A DNA stretch of 64,000 nucleotides from Pseudogymnoascus destructans (GCF_001641265.1 NW_020167528.1:930001-994000), one strand, 5' to 3'. Shown: positions 20,971 through 33,707, numbered from the stretch's first letter. The notes: generated from the letters alone by a model not told the origin. Program-made: numbers and translations.

Positions 20971-21830
20971 GCGCTAGTGCGCGGATTCTTCAAAAGTGAA
21001 GCTCAAGATATTTAAAATTTAGGTGGTGAGGTGTTTACAAGCTCGATGCGATCATTCTTGCGCAGATTGGCGCTACTAGAGCTAAAAGTGCGCGGATTCA
21101 GAAAATGAAGCTAAATGCGCTAGAAGTGCGTACGTAGTAATATGCGATCAACCTTGCGTACAAATATATGGTGCTAATTGTGAGAGTCATATCACTTGGT
21201 GATTCAAGACAGGTAAGCAGCACGGGGTTCAGCAGGGAATCGTACTCCATTTGTAGGTGGTTGTTAAAAACTAGCCGCTGGCTTCCTATCGAAGCCAGCT
21301 CCTCCCTACTTATACTCTTGTGCGTGTTCTCGTCGAGCCAAGGCCTTGGCTACCCTTGGCATTCTCAGCCGGAGCCCCTTCCTGTCGACGTGACAGGAAA
21401 AGGGGTTCGGCTCCTGACCGTGACATAATAGAACCAAAAGTGCGTAGATTTAAAGAATGAGGCTTAAGATATTCAGGATTTTGGTGGTGATTTATCCAGA
21501 GGCTCGATGCGATTAATTTTGCGCAGATTGGCGCTACTAGAGCCAAAAGTGCGCGGATTCGGAAAGTGAAGCTATAGAAGTACGTAGGTTCTCAAAAATG
21601 AAGCTCAAGATATTTAAAAGTTGTGTAGTAATTAATGTATCTAGAAGCTCGATACGATTAATATGGCGCAGATATGGCGCAGATATGGCGCTAATGGAAC
21701 CAAAAGTGCGCAGATTCAGAAAATGAGGCTCAAGATATTCAGGTTTTTGGTGGGGATGTATCCAGAAGCTCGATGCGATTACGGAGTAATCTTGAAATGT
21801 GCGCGGATTCTCAAAAGTGAAGCCAAAACA
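20971..21830. repeat. Degenerate tandem array of ~110-bp units
   Basis: The unit reads roughly GGCGCTAATAGAACCAAAAG, TGCGCGGATTC(A)GAAAATGAGGC, TCAAGATATTCAGG, TGGTGATGTATCCAGAAGC, TCGATGCGATTAATCTTGCGCAGATT. Copies begin near 20971, 21070, 21171 (interrupted by an insertion, resuming at 21426), 21530, 21688 and about 21797. Key words recur in each: GCGCGGATTC or GCGCAGATTC, CTCAAGATAT, AGCTCGATGCGAT, GCGCAGATTGGCGCTA. Copies differ by many substitutions and small indels, so the array is old. No frame stays open through it. A short internal triplication of CAGATATGGCG is at 21664-21691. Confidence 0.85.
21179..21425 (-). mobile_element. 247-bp LTR-like insertion (solo LTR candidate) with TAAT target duplication
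   Basis: The segment starts TGTGAGAGTCA and ends TGACCGTGACA, giving TG...CA ends and imperfect 11-bp terminal inverted repeats (TGTGAGAGTCA versus TGTCACGGTCA). It is flanked by TAAT on both sides (21175-21178 and 21426-21429). Comparison with the other tandem units shows the uninterrupted target is GCTAATAGAACC, so one TAAT was duplicated on insertion. Inside are three hairpins: GCTGGCTTC/GAAGCCAGC near 21268-21290, the palindrome AGCCAAGGCCTTGGCT near 21336, and a long stem around GGAGCCCCTTCCTGTC/GACAGGAAAAGGGG near 21371-21416. A solo LTR fits best; a MITE is the alternative. The minus-strand orientation was chosen because TGTCACGG looks like a fungal LTR start. Confidence 0.7.
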
Positions 21831-22503
21831 CCCGCGAAGAACAGATAGCCACGTGTTGTGCAGTTTACAGATGGTCTAATACACATATCGCTGCGGTGCT
21901 TGAGGCCGAAGATGTCTAGATATCAAGTCTTAGTGCAACGGTCGGGGACGTGGCTCTGCAAAGGTTCAAGGTTCAGCCACAACACTATCAAAGGGTAGGC
22001 TGCACAGCCTGTGGGGATGGTGTACATGTCTGACCTGATCTGCCTTGTGCTTAGCTCCAGTCAGCTGAATAGTGCAGATAATGGGGTGTTGGCCTCATCT
22101 TGTGGGATGACATGGCTAGCCTTGTCTGCCCTGACCTCCAGACCTACTAGTATTCGTTTGACCAGGAGCTATAGACACTACACATTGTGAAATTATCGTG
22201 CGAGCCTTGCCTCTCTTTGTCTGCGCATTTATTGGGTCAGGTTATCATGTTTGACTTGCTTTCTTTTCAACAACACAAACAATATCACAATCGTTATTTT
22301 TCTCACATCTTACACTTACACACTGTCGCTCACCACCCCTCATTCTTGTTACCATACACAAAGCAGCTTTCATCAGAAATCATCAGGGGTGCGTCTCAAT
22401 TTATTAACAAGCCTGTTCATTACAAGGCATTTCCGACGTGTGCGGCTCTACAATATAACACAAGACAGTCCTTGAAACATTTGCAAGAACGGAAGAGAAC
22501 ACG
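21831..22503. other. Intergenic and 5' leader of the RBR ligase gene
   Basis: About 670 bp between the repeat array and the RBR ATG. Open frames at 22187-22507 and 22251-22475 overlap in different frames and end at or before the RBR start, so I treat them as leader. No other feature was seen. Confidence 0.35.
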
Positions 22504-24946
22504 ATGAGTGACAATCTCTCAATTTCCAATTTGCCTGGCCAGAGGTGGAAAATCTCTCCTCCGCCTCCAGAGCTGTTACACAGTCCACCTGAAACCTCGC
22601 ATGAGATCGAAAGTATACTGGAAAGTTCCATGGAGCAACTACATGCCTTGTTTGAATACGAAGCTCGCCTAGAACGGCAACAACAACTTGCAGAAGAGAG
22701 GAGCCGTCTGGAACGACAACGAGTTGCCGCCGTAGAAAATAGTTTCCAGCAACAACAGGAACGGCATCTGCTTGCAATATTGAGGCAAGGCTCGGAACGG
22801 GAACTCCCTGTAGAAAACTCCCCAGGACACCGAGGAAATGTTGGCGCCCCAGCAAACATGTCAAAGGGAAAGGGGAAAAACACTCAAGAATCCCCAGAGA
22901 ATGTGCCAAATGTAGTAAGTTTAGGAAGAATACTTTGTGCCATATATATACTGATTGGATTCAGGACTCTCAACCGAGTGTCGTTGCACCACCTCTCCAG
23001 ACCCAGGGGTACATATCTACATCGGCTCCAGGGAAACAAGTAGCGCCAGCCAAAACCCCCGCAGCTCCTATGGTGAGTCCGCCAGTTCGCGAAGAGGTTT
23101 CGTTTGCAGCCCGAGAAGAACCACCAGCGTTCCAAAAGAGTCGATCAGTGTCCCCGAAGAGCCCCCCGGCATATGCGGAGTCTTCTTCAGCGGCCGCGGC
23201 AAGACCACCAGCGGCTATGAAGGGTTCTCCCACATCTGCGGGGTGCCCACCAGCGGATACAGGGGGTTCGTCGTCACGTAAATGGAGCCTTCGTCTTCTC
23301 CGGCCATATGTGACGACCGTGTTTAAGCCTGGGGGTCGATCAGGCCGGGGGATCTTGTCTAGGCGTACTAAGGAGTCTACCTCACAAACGGGGTATGTCC
23401 GTTATCAACACTAGGGAACCCAAGCTGACAATTATCAGGGAATGCGTATCATGCATGGATGATTTTTGTGTTCAAGAGATGGTGCCTTTGACGTGCCATG
23501 CTTACTGCAGCCCGTGCTTCACCCTTCTTATTGAGTAGGTTCCTTCAGTAATAACACTGTGCTTTTAACTAACAAATTGCCAGGACATCAATTTCAACAG
23601 AGACCTCTTGGCCACCCAAATGTTGTCTGAATGTGATCCCAAGATCATTGATTATGAGCAACCTCCATGGCAAGCTAAAGACACGATACGAAACCATGCT
23701 CGAAGAACGCTCTATCGCAATTGAAGATCGAGTTTACTGCTCTAAACCTTCATGCGGCTCCTGGATTCCGCATCACAAAATTGACAAACCCCTAATCCTG
23801 GCACGTTGTGCCCGATGCCGCCACAAAACCTGCATGATATGCCGGGGCTCTTACCATTCTAATGGGGAATGTCCTGAGGACCCCAGCCTGAGAGAGACCA
23901 TACAATGTGCCCTCAACGCAGGCTGGCGCCGCTGCTACAAATGCAATGCCCTCGTCGAGCATGCTCAGGGGTGCAGTCACATGACCTGTAATTGCAAGGC
24001 GCAGTTCTGCTATACATGTGGCCTCAAATGGAAGACTTGTACATGTACTGAGATCGAGCTAGAGGCATACTTGATCTCTGCCGACTGGCGGAGAGAAACC
24101 GCAGCATCCCAGGCTCAAATTAGGCAGGCGGCCTATGCGGCGCTGGACAGGGAGGTACGAGCCGATCAGACCGAGCATGCCAACGAACTTCGAGAGACTC
24201 TGAACCTGTTGGAGAATTTTGAGGAGAGAACTCCAGCACAGAGAGCTGCGGAAGAGAGGGCATTTGCCGTGGTGGCCGAGCGAGAGGCTGAGCAGGACCG
24301 TTCCCGGGATTTCGAAGTCAAATTACAGAGGCTGCGTGAAGAGATGGACCTTGTACATTCTATCCAACAGATTGCGAATTTTGATCGCTTCGAGACGGAG
24401 AATGAGGCGCTTGCAGATGCGGCTAAAGAGGAGTTAGCTCACATCGACGATTATTTCCATGCGCTGTCTCTGGAGGAAAAGGATGGCATGGTGGGTGAGT
24501 ATTTAATACTCCTCAGACGAGCCGGCATGGAACTTACTGATGAAATGATGAATGGAGCTGGTAAAAAGGTGGATATGTCAAAAGCAATTGATGAACAAAT
24601 AGCACACGAATTAAGACCCAGCATTCTCAAGAGCCCTGCAGAACTCACAAGAGTAAAGGAAGAAACGGCAAGATACATAGAATTCTTCAAACGACAAGGC
24701 AAGGAACCTACTGAGCATCTCATCAATGTAGCGCACAGAGGAGCGGCAAGAAGAACGGTGAAGATGCACCAATTGGCGCGAGAGGCAAGGCACGACCAAC
24801 AGAGTGATAAGATTAATGCGAGGCTGGAAGCAGAGCAGGAGCGGCTCAGAGCTGGGCACCAGACGGATATGAAATGGTTTGAGGAAATCGCGACGGTTAG
24901 AGATGCACTACTGGTGCAGATGACGGTGGATGAGTATTCGTTGTAG
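22504..24946 (+). CDS. RING-IBR-RING (RBR, Ariadne-like) E3 ubiquitin ligase
   Basis: This is a probable ubiquitin ligase that passes ubiquitin through a cysteine in its second RING. Exons 22504-22914, 22965-23392, 23439-23534 and 23584-24946 give 765 aa; three introns of about 46-50 nt. Residues 1-275 are low-complexity with an ERQQQLAEERSRLERQR coiled coil and a Pro/Ala/Ser-rich linker. RING1 (from residue about 282) reads ECVSCMDDFC, TCHAYCSPC and PPKCC across two introns. The IBR starts YCSKPSCGSWIP (about 362). RING2 (about 428-470) has CYKCNALVEHAQGCSHMTC, where C443 in GC-HMTC is the expected catalytic cysteine. The C-terminal 280 residues are mostly helical/coiled coil. It sits next to a repeat island; such RBR genes are often expanded and variable in Eurotiomycetes. 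The substrate is unknown. Confidence 0.85.
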
Positions 24947-26475
24947 CCGTGGATGGTGTCTAATGAGCGGACTTAGAGAGCGCGGGTTTGTTTAAGGAAT
25001 GTGGTCTCATCTGAAACGTTACAGATCTCCCAAAATAGAGACCAGATTACCTTTACTGTTTAGGTTTACTGTTGGGTTTAGTCTTTAGGTTTGCAAACTC
25101 TTCGCTGAGTAAGATGCAATGGCTTGTGGAGAGATATGAGTGTTGAGTCGAGAGTGGTGAGCGTTGAGTGGTGAGGATGAGAATGAGAGTGATGTAGTCG
25201 GGATAGAATTGCACTGTCGACAGTACGTACCCTTCCCGCCGCATCCCTGGACGTCGATTGGCAAGATCGTATGGAGATGGGATAATTATTAGACTTTAGT
25301 GCCTTACTCATCAAGCAAGTTACGTACAACACCATAACGTTATCACTTTTCCCTTTCGTTATGTCTTGGCACGCCCTTTTCTGAACCTCTACTCATCCTC
25401 ATTCTCAACCTAACTAATCCCGTACATAGCCTATTGTAGCCCATACTCCACTTGGTAGGAACCTCCAAGTTCACTGGTCCTTCTCCTTTGAACATTCCCC
25501 CGAACCCACTTCACCACGTCGTCGCAGCTTACATACTCCACTCAACGTGACTGTACGCCCTCTGCGCCCTCCGCCGTTTTCCATTGGCTTAGAGACTGGG
25601 TGAGATGGCTGTATTTGGGATGGGGGATTGGGTAATAGATTGGATATACTGCTGGCAGCTTTGGGAGGGTGTGAGATTTATGGTTATTTTGGTTGGAGTT
25701 AGGCCTGGGTTTTAATGGGCGACTTGGTATATTTACATGAAATCAAAATATAATGAAAACAGAAGCGTCTCCATAGGAAGTGAACCTCAAATATTTAGTC
25801 ACATAACCATTTCACAAATATCTGCAAATTGGAGAATATCATATCTATTCCCTCCATCTCTCAGCAACTCACGCCCCCAAACGTGAGTTGCTAATCTCGC
25901 CCCTATATGCCTTTCATCCATCCTCCCTATATACCACCCCCTTCCCCGGTCTCCGTGACGTTGTTTATGTATCTTTCTTTCGCAAATATCAAAAAAATAC
26001 ATACATCATATAAAAAAGACGGCGTTGGCGTCATCTCCCCCTCTCATGCTCGCCACTTTGAGCGTGGCCCCCCTTCCCAAAAAATGGCAACACAACAAAA
26101 AAATAAAAACGGGGAATTAAACGCCTGCGCTCGTGCAAAAGTTTGTGGGGCAAAAGTTTGTGCAAAAGTAGATATGTAAGATCTGGCGATAGAGTTGATG
26201 AATCCAAGATTGTAGGCTGTCTGGGTGGGATGATAGAACGCCACCCTGGTCTTTCCTTGGCTGGTCAATGTTGTAGAGGTTGGTTTGATATGGCTACTGG
26301 TCGAATTTCAGCCAGTAATGGCGACTAGGTGGCTGTGTCGCCGTTATTCGTTTCCACCGTGAACCTGGTCTTGGCTAGTTCCCCCATGACCTAGTGGTCC
26401 TTTTGGCGTTTATGAGTGTGGCTTGTATCTGGGTAAAATTTTCTTGTTGGTGATCGTATGCATGTAAGGCATATT
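24947..26475. other. Long convergent intergenic region
   Basis: About 1.5 kb between two 3' ends. No gene is supported: the short frames (25053-25335, 25799-26328) overlap in conflicting frames. There is a GTTGAGTG/GAGTGGTGAG-rich stretch near 25135-25190 and an A-rich patch near 26080-26110. It could be a decayed element but I see no terminal repeats. Confidence 0.4.
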
Positions 26476-29400
26476 TCAAGACGTATCGGACGGGGTTGCC
26501 ATGTTCTGGCTTTGTCGGCGGAGGCCTGGAGACAGTGGTGGTGCCGCTGCAGCAGGCGGCACAAATGTACTGTGCGCATTCATTACTTCGGCGGTGACTT
26601 TGTTGGCTTCTGCTTGAAGATTTGGTAGAGGCATAGGATCCTGATAAGTCTATTAGCACACAGAATGGATTGGGATGATTCTTGGGGTTCTTACCTGTCG
26701 AAGGTATTGCTCCAGCTTCTTCTTCAGTATGTGTACGCGCACTGGTTTGGCCAAGTAATCGTTCATACCAGACGCCAAACACTTTTCCCTATCGCCTTGA
26801 ATTGCCGACGCAGTCATGGCGATCACCAGAACCGCTCTGACCGCATCATTTGGATCTCTTCGTAAAAGTTTCGTTGCCTCGTAACCATCCAGCACTGGCA
26901 TCTGCACATCCATTAGAACCAGATGGTACGGCACGCCTTCTCTCGCCTTCTGTCGTAGCCCTTCGACAGCTGCTAGGCCATTATCGTAGGCATCGACGTG
27001 TTTAAACCCGAGTTTCTGCACGAATTGAATGGCAATCTTCTGATTGATCGGGTTATCTTCCGCGATGCATATCCTGAGGTCATCGCGAGATATATCACTG
27101 AAGTCGGCGTACGGCAGGTGCGAACGGCGCTCTTCAGGCTCCTTGTACTTCGACATAGGGTCGCGTTGATCCGAGCCGGTCTGGCTATCTCCTGCTGTAG
27201 CGTCCGGATTGGCCTTGGGAAACGTGACGGTGAACCAGACGGTCGTTCCAACACCTTCCGTACTTTCGAGCTTTATCATACCCCTCATCATTGATTCGAT
27301 CAACGATTTGCAAATACTGAGGCCTAAACCGCTACCGCCGTATTTGCGAGCCGTGCTGGCGTCTGCCTGACTGAAAGGCTTGAATAGCTTTGCAAGCTGT
27401 GACGGGGGAATGCCGATGCCAGTATCTCTCACCCAGAATGTGAGCTGTATGTCGTCTGCAGACTCGCTATCCATTCGAGCGCCTACAGTTATGGACCCAC
27501 TCTCCGTGAACTTCAAGCTGTTGCCAATCAAGTTACCAATAACTTGGTGAAGCCTGACGGGGTCACCATAAATGAGTGCCTGAGGGAGGTTGATATCCTG
27601 CAATATCTCCACCTCGCGAGAGCTTCTCTTGTCTCTGTTGCTGTAAGAAACAGACCGGACAACCTCTCGTAACATTTCATCAGCATTGAAGGCTACAATG
27701 AAGAGCTTCATCTTGTCGGCTTCCATCTTGGAGAAGTCAAGTATATCATTGATCACGGTCAGCAACAAGTCAGCCGAAACCCGAATAGAATCGGCCATCT
27801 CAGCTTGCTCCTTCCTTAGATCTGAGTCCTTGAGAAGCTCGGAATTGCCAATCACACCATTAAGTGGAGTTCGCAACTCGTGAGAAACATTTGCGAGGAA
27901 AATAGATTTTGCCTTTGCAGCTTCTTCGGCAAGTTTGACATTCCGAATAGCTTCGGACTCGGCTCGTCGAGACTTGATCTCTGCCTCCTTTGCCTTGGCA
28001 AGAGCGCGCTTCTGCGACTCAACCATCGATATATTCGAAGCAGAGACCTTTTCGATTGCCTTCAAGGTCAGGGCATTCGAGTAGGATATACCAATCTGGT
28101 TGACTAGTAACTGCAAAACGGTAAGATTGCGGTCTGTAAAAGCGTTTGGTTGCCCTTCCAGATAAAGAACGCCTAGGAGCGGTTTCACGCCGTGAGAGAT
28201 CGGGATCGCAATCACTGACTTCCCCAGGGGATTCTTTATCCACCAGTCATCAGCAACGTTGCTGAATCTCTCGTCATGGATGATATCGGTTAGGAAAACA
28301 GTTTCCTGGAACCTTGTGCAGTAGAGAATGACACTCGAAGCCACAAGTGGCGTCTCGATTAACGGGAGTCCAGGCATATGAGCAACGGCACCATTCTCGG
28401 GATCGCCACTCGCGGCGATACTCCAGCCCGAAGAGTCGTCATCTTCCACTATAATTGCAGCCAAAGATGCCAGACCACCGCAGTTGTTCAAGATAATTTC
28501 GCACATGGTTTTCAGCAGCTGGTCCACTTGCAATACCGATGATATGACTTGCGAACTCTTGAGAATAGAACTAAGATCCAACATATCCAATGCTGGCACC
28601 CCAGATCCAGAATCGTCGTGCGCAGAGCCCAATTGCCACGCATCAATCCGGTCACCCTTAGTTTCCGCAGGGGATCCAGTGGGATGTAGGCGATCCTCAG
28701 TTCCGCTGTTTTCTAGGGCATCGAATTGCACCGTTGCTGAGTCACCCGCAAAATCCGTTTGTGTGCCTACTTCTGTCCTTCGCAAGCTACCCGTGGGACC
28801 TTGGATAAGCAGGCTGTGCTCTGTTTCGATATGCTGGACAACACCGACTGCACCAATCTGGCCGAAAAGGCTCATAGCTTCGCGGAGCGCTGATTTGGCT
28901 GATCTGCGAGCCGTACGGCGGAGGAAATATCCAGCCAACAGATAATTACCAAGAGCTTCTTCGAGAACGAACCCATGGACGGCAGAGTGGTCTAGAGATG
29001 CCTCGTAAAAGCTTATCGTGGAGCCGTGATCTCCCTCTAATTCTGCTATCTGCGCGTCCAACAGAGTTGACCACGACAAGTAATTAACATCGTTAATTGC
29101 CTGCCACTCAACGATTTTCTTTCGCAGCATCGTAAGATCTTTCAGAACTTCGACAATTTCGGCGGGAAGCGACCGTTTATCAGGTACGCATGGATCCTGG
29201 GCCTTTTGCCAAATGAGACCACTGAGGGATAGTCCGTAAAATAGCATCGTGAATCGTGTGTTTCTTGCTGACCAGACCGTGTCTAGGTTATCAAAGCATT
29301 CGCGTGAGAGCTCGGCAGCTTTCTGGTAGTGGCCATACAAAAACAGTGGCGCCACTTGGAGACTTTGGTAGAGTAAGATCGGTCTGTCGCCCATCGTGCC

Positions 29401-32400
29401 GACCCTCGACTTTATCCAGTTTGAATACTCGGCAGTGTCATGACCCTCATCGCTCATAACATGCTCAGCAGATCCGGTGTTGGTTTTGCCCTGCAAAGCG
29501 CGACAAATTTGGCGGACGGCGATTAGCATGCTGCCGCCTCGGCAGTCGTCTTGCCAATTTGGAATTTCTTCGCATCCGAATTGGCAGAAGGATTCTATAT
29601 CAGCGAGGTGTTCCGAGCCGAAGAGCTTCAGTAAAGCAACAACACCGAAGTTCAATATTGTCGAGACTCGATCACCGGATTGAATAGTATATTCCAGCGC
29701 GCCTTCAAGTTGATGGATAGACTCTGATAGCGATGCTTGGACATGGCCTACAAACAAAGAGTATATTGTGCCACCGATACCAAGGGTATATGGATCTTGC
29801 CACTGGTGCATCATGTCTTGGGAAAGGTTACCCATCTGGCTACCGAATTCAATCATCGAGAATCGCGAGATAGCGATAGTAGCCAGGTGCATAAACGCCA
29901 GGCCGCATTGCGGGAAGTTTCCCTGCGTAAGGCAAGTATCAACCATCACCAGGGAGGTGCTGTAATAGACCAAACGATCCGACCAGAATGCATCGGCAAT
30001 GATCTCCACAAGTACAGCACCTGCGGCTTCAAGATTGGAGCTTTTGCATCCTAATGGTCGCATGCTCAGCCCCTTCTGATCGATGCTTCCGAGCTTCAAT
30101 GAAAGTCTTTCAAACTCCTGGTCACATTTCTCCCATGTAGGATTTTCATCTGCATCAGTACCCAACGCAGACAGGCAAACGCGGAGACATTTGAAAGCCG
30201 ATGCAGAGTCTCCAGTTTGAGCATACATACGAGACTGTAGTACCCAAGCTGTAGATTTTTCGACGGCAGTTTTAGCGTGCTCCAAGAGAATACTGAGCAG
30301 ACGAGTGGTCTCCTCAAAGTGGCCCATAAAATGGTGGCATTCAGCCGCTCGGATGTAAAGGGAAAGAGTCTCCTCGTAGTAGCAATCCTCCTTCTCGTCA
30401 TCCCAAGGAGAATCTTGAAGTAAGGCGAAACAATGATCGTAATACCTGGCTGCTGTCGGCCTCGCACCGTTCTCAGCTGCTGTTTGGGCGCCTTCAAAAA
30501 GTATCTTCCGGAAGGATTGGCGGTGGGTTATCCGCTTCTTAATAATATCGACAGATGCGCAAATATGGGCAGCTGTTGACTCTCGTAGCCTCTCATCCAA
30601 CGAGTAATACTTTTGAAGTGTGCAGGCGACCACAAAGTTCATCTTTCCTACATTCCTCATTTCCAATGATGACGCTGCCTGTATATACCGGTCGTGCGCA
30701 AATCGAAACCTATCATCATGTCCTGTTGTCATTATAATATACGCTTGGATCGCGGCCTGGAGGCCAGCAACAGCATCTTGTTGGGAGTGGGTGAAGGATA
30801 CCGGCTCTTCACCTGGCGATAGAGGAGTCTTTGGGAAGCTTTCGTCATCATCGTTGTAATCAAATTCTCCGCTCAGAAGTCGCTGGATCAGTTCAAAGGA
30901 GAATGATGTGCCAAGCAGCGAGGCCCATGCTAGGATAGATCGACTTGTGGCTGGTAGCTCGCTGAGGCGGCGGGTAACGAAGTCGTCATTTAGGGTATCA
31001 TGGTAGGTTTCTGTCGAGAATTCTCTAAAGATTCGATCCAGGTCGTATTCCCAAACCGAGTTTTGGTAATTATAGAAGATGCATCCCTTCCGGTTGCAAG
31101 CGCTAAGCATCTCACGCATGTAAAATGGATTTCCTGCCGATTTTGACTGAATAACTGCCGCAAGAGGGATAATATCTTCAGCTGGGCGGCGTAGTGACTC
31201 AGCCACGTATTGGGCTATATCATCTTCGGTTAATGGCTTCAATACGATTCTTGTTACGCTCACTCCACCAGTTTTAATGTTCCCTTGTATGTGTTAGCAA
31301 ATAATCGTTTGTTGCGGATGGTATGGCATATGCTTACGGAGCCCGTCTGTCCCTGGGGGTTCAATAATGCTTTTGATCTGCTCCGGCAACATCTCTTCTG
31401 GCCTGTAAGTCACAATGAGGACAACCTTCACCTTGGAAGAGATTAGTTGTGAGATTAGTTCCAGAGATTCATCATCGGCAAACTGAAGATCATCCAGACA
31501 GAAACAGAGGAATTTGCACTGGGCAAAGACGCGCAACACGTCGAGGAATGTATTCATTAGCCTCGCTGATTTCGTGGCTGAACCGGCTCGAAGGAATTCT
31601 TGGGAGGTTTGCGAGGTCAGGGAAATGCTATAGAGGCTAACCCGGGTGCTGGTCGAGTCTCGTCGGCTTTGGTCAGCGCGTATACTTTTATTGTAAGTCG
31701 GTTGGAGCTGCGATGGACGGCGGTTCAGTGTATTGTCAGATCCCAGCAAGAATTCCGGGAGGCCGAGGACTTTGTGGAGAATTGGCCAAACAGGTCTAAC
31801 ATAATGCTTCAAGATTTGATGGAATGGCGTATCAGTATCGTTCTCCGAGAAGACTTGCTTAAAAAGGGATGATAATAGTTTGAGTAACGGGCCAAATGGA
31901 GTTCGCTGAGCGGAATCAAATTTTGATGAAGCAAAGTATCCACGCCTTCGAGCCTCAACTTGCACGCTGTGGACAAGGCGACTCTTGCCAAGGCCCCCAG
32001 CCCCAGCAATGGAGATCACCTCACAGCGGCCTTTCCTGCTGAACTTATGCACGTTCTTCTGGCTTATGCTTCCAGCCCCTTCGGACGTGCTCCTCTGCGT
32101 GTCGCTACTCGTAGACATCCCACCAGTTGTGCTTTGAGAGTCGATTTTGCTCCAGGGCTTCGGCTGGGTGTCCCCATGTGCCGAATCCTTGGTTGCGTGA
32201 GACTGTGAACTTGCCCTAGAGGCAGACGATAAAGCATGGTGTAATCGCTGAGCGTTTTGCCCAGATATTGCTGTGCCGTTGCTTTTACTCCCTGCCGAGC
32301 TCGTGTGCTCGCTGATGTCGTCTGCGATATCCAAGGACTCGGGGCGGCCATCTGATATGCTGGATCGAGACGAGAGCACGTTGGGGCTCTGCTTTTGGCT

Positions 32401-33707
32401 TGTTGTATGCTCTTTGGATACTTTGTCGATAATTTTGACGATCTCATCCCGCTCTTCTTCACGACCGATCATTATCGATGGGAGGATGAAAAACGAAGAT
32501 ACGTCTTTGGTGGCTAGGTTTAGATTGCCCAAGGCTATTGAATCTCCATTCCCAAGTAGCTTCTGGACCTCGGCCAAATCATGACGAAGTCCGCTGGCGG
32601 AGTGATATCGTTCACTAATGTCCTTAGCAGTCATTTTCGCTATAATACGGCCTAGTATATCGGGGACCTCGAGTCTGACTGTCGACACAGACGGCAACCG
32701 CCTTCCGAGGACGCTTTGTATGATGTCCATCGGAGTGGGGCCATCGAAGGCAGGCTTTTGTGTGAGCAGCGTCCAGAAAAGTATCCCCAGGGAGTATATG
32801 TCGGTCCTACTATCAGGCTCTGCAGGCATTCGTCCAGTCTGTTCTGGGCTTATAAATGACAGCTTGGTCTTTGCGCCAGCCTCCTTAGACAACGTTGACC
32901 AGCCATGGCTCGTGAGACCATGCTCAAACGACCGCAGCCCGGATCCAAAGTTAATAAGCCGGGTTTGACCCGTAGTCTCATCGAAGTTAAACGCATCGCC
33001 TCTGATTTCTCCATGGACTATACGTTGACCGTGGTGTAAAATCTCTAGACACTCCGTTGCTCCAATAGCAAAGTCAAGAAAAACCGGAAGGGGTATCAGT
33101 TGACATGCTGTCTGTAGATTTTGCCCTGCTGGGCCAAACTCTATATACTTAAGGAGGGAGTTCTTCCCAGGTGCCTCGAAGATGGACACCACCAATGGAC
33201 CCTTATCACCCTGCTGCCGGGCCAACCTAAGCAGGTCTACCGGCCTGGCTATATGGTTCCCCTGCGGATCGACCGAGTGGAACAGGTTCGAGCATATATG
33301 GAAAGCCCGTTCCTCCCGCAGCGTATGCGTTGATATTTTCGCAATGACATGGACCAGTGGCTCGGCCGTCTCGCTGTCGTTGACCCCAGGGGCACCTTCG
33401 GCCTCGCGGTATGTAACTAAGGAGCTCTTGGTCGCACTGGTGTGCAAGTGGCTCTTAGGGTCAGCGGCATCTTTGAAGGGTCCTACTGAAGTCGGCGCGC
33501 CATGTTTGGTGCCGAAGATACGCCTGTACACCGTTAGTCCCCCGTGCTCATTTGGTGGTCTGCGTGCTCGCCATACCAGCTATCGTAGCTCGAGAGAATG
33601 GGCGGCCGGGTCTCGTCCCAGGTGTACCCGCGGATCTGGCGTAGTCGCTCGAAAAGTCGGGGAGGCGGTATGTGGTGGTCATCCACAGCACCGACGGGAC
33701 CATCCAT
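26476..33707 (-). CDS. Hybrid histidine kinase, protein kinase-AAA-GAF-HK-REC type (Mak2/Mak3, Phk family)
   Basis: This is a large cytosolic stress sensor of the fungal group with S. pombe Mak2/Mak3 (Phk1/2) and Aspergillus PhkA/PhkB; it should feed a His-to-Asp phosphorelay. Exons 33577-33707, 31338-33523, 26695-31283 and 26476-26640 give 2,356 aa. Order: kinase-like domain (about 100-380), NTPase with Walker A GAGGLGKS (about 550), a long helical TPR-like region, GAF (about 1680-1850), HisKA with FLANVSHELRTPLNG (His about 1906), HATPase with HQVIGNLIGNSLKF (about 2023) plus GTGIGIPP-like and GGSGLGLSI glycine boxes, then REC with EDNPINQ and LVLMDVQMP (Asp about 2229). The N-terminal kinase lacks normal HRD and DFG (it has HGEIRGDAFNF and INFGSG), so it is probably a pseudokinase. 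The last exon adds 55 Pro/Ala-rich residues. Confidence 0.9.

Noticed and set aside
26375..26782. Independent minus-strand ORF of 135 codons at the 3' end of the histidine kinase
   Set aside because: It overlaps the true last exon (26476-26640) in another frame; the spliced frame continues the kinase cleanly to TGA.
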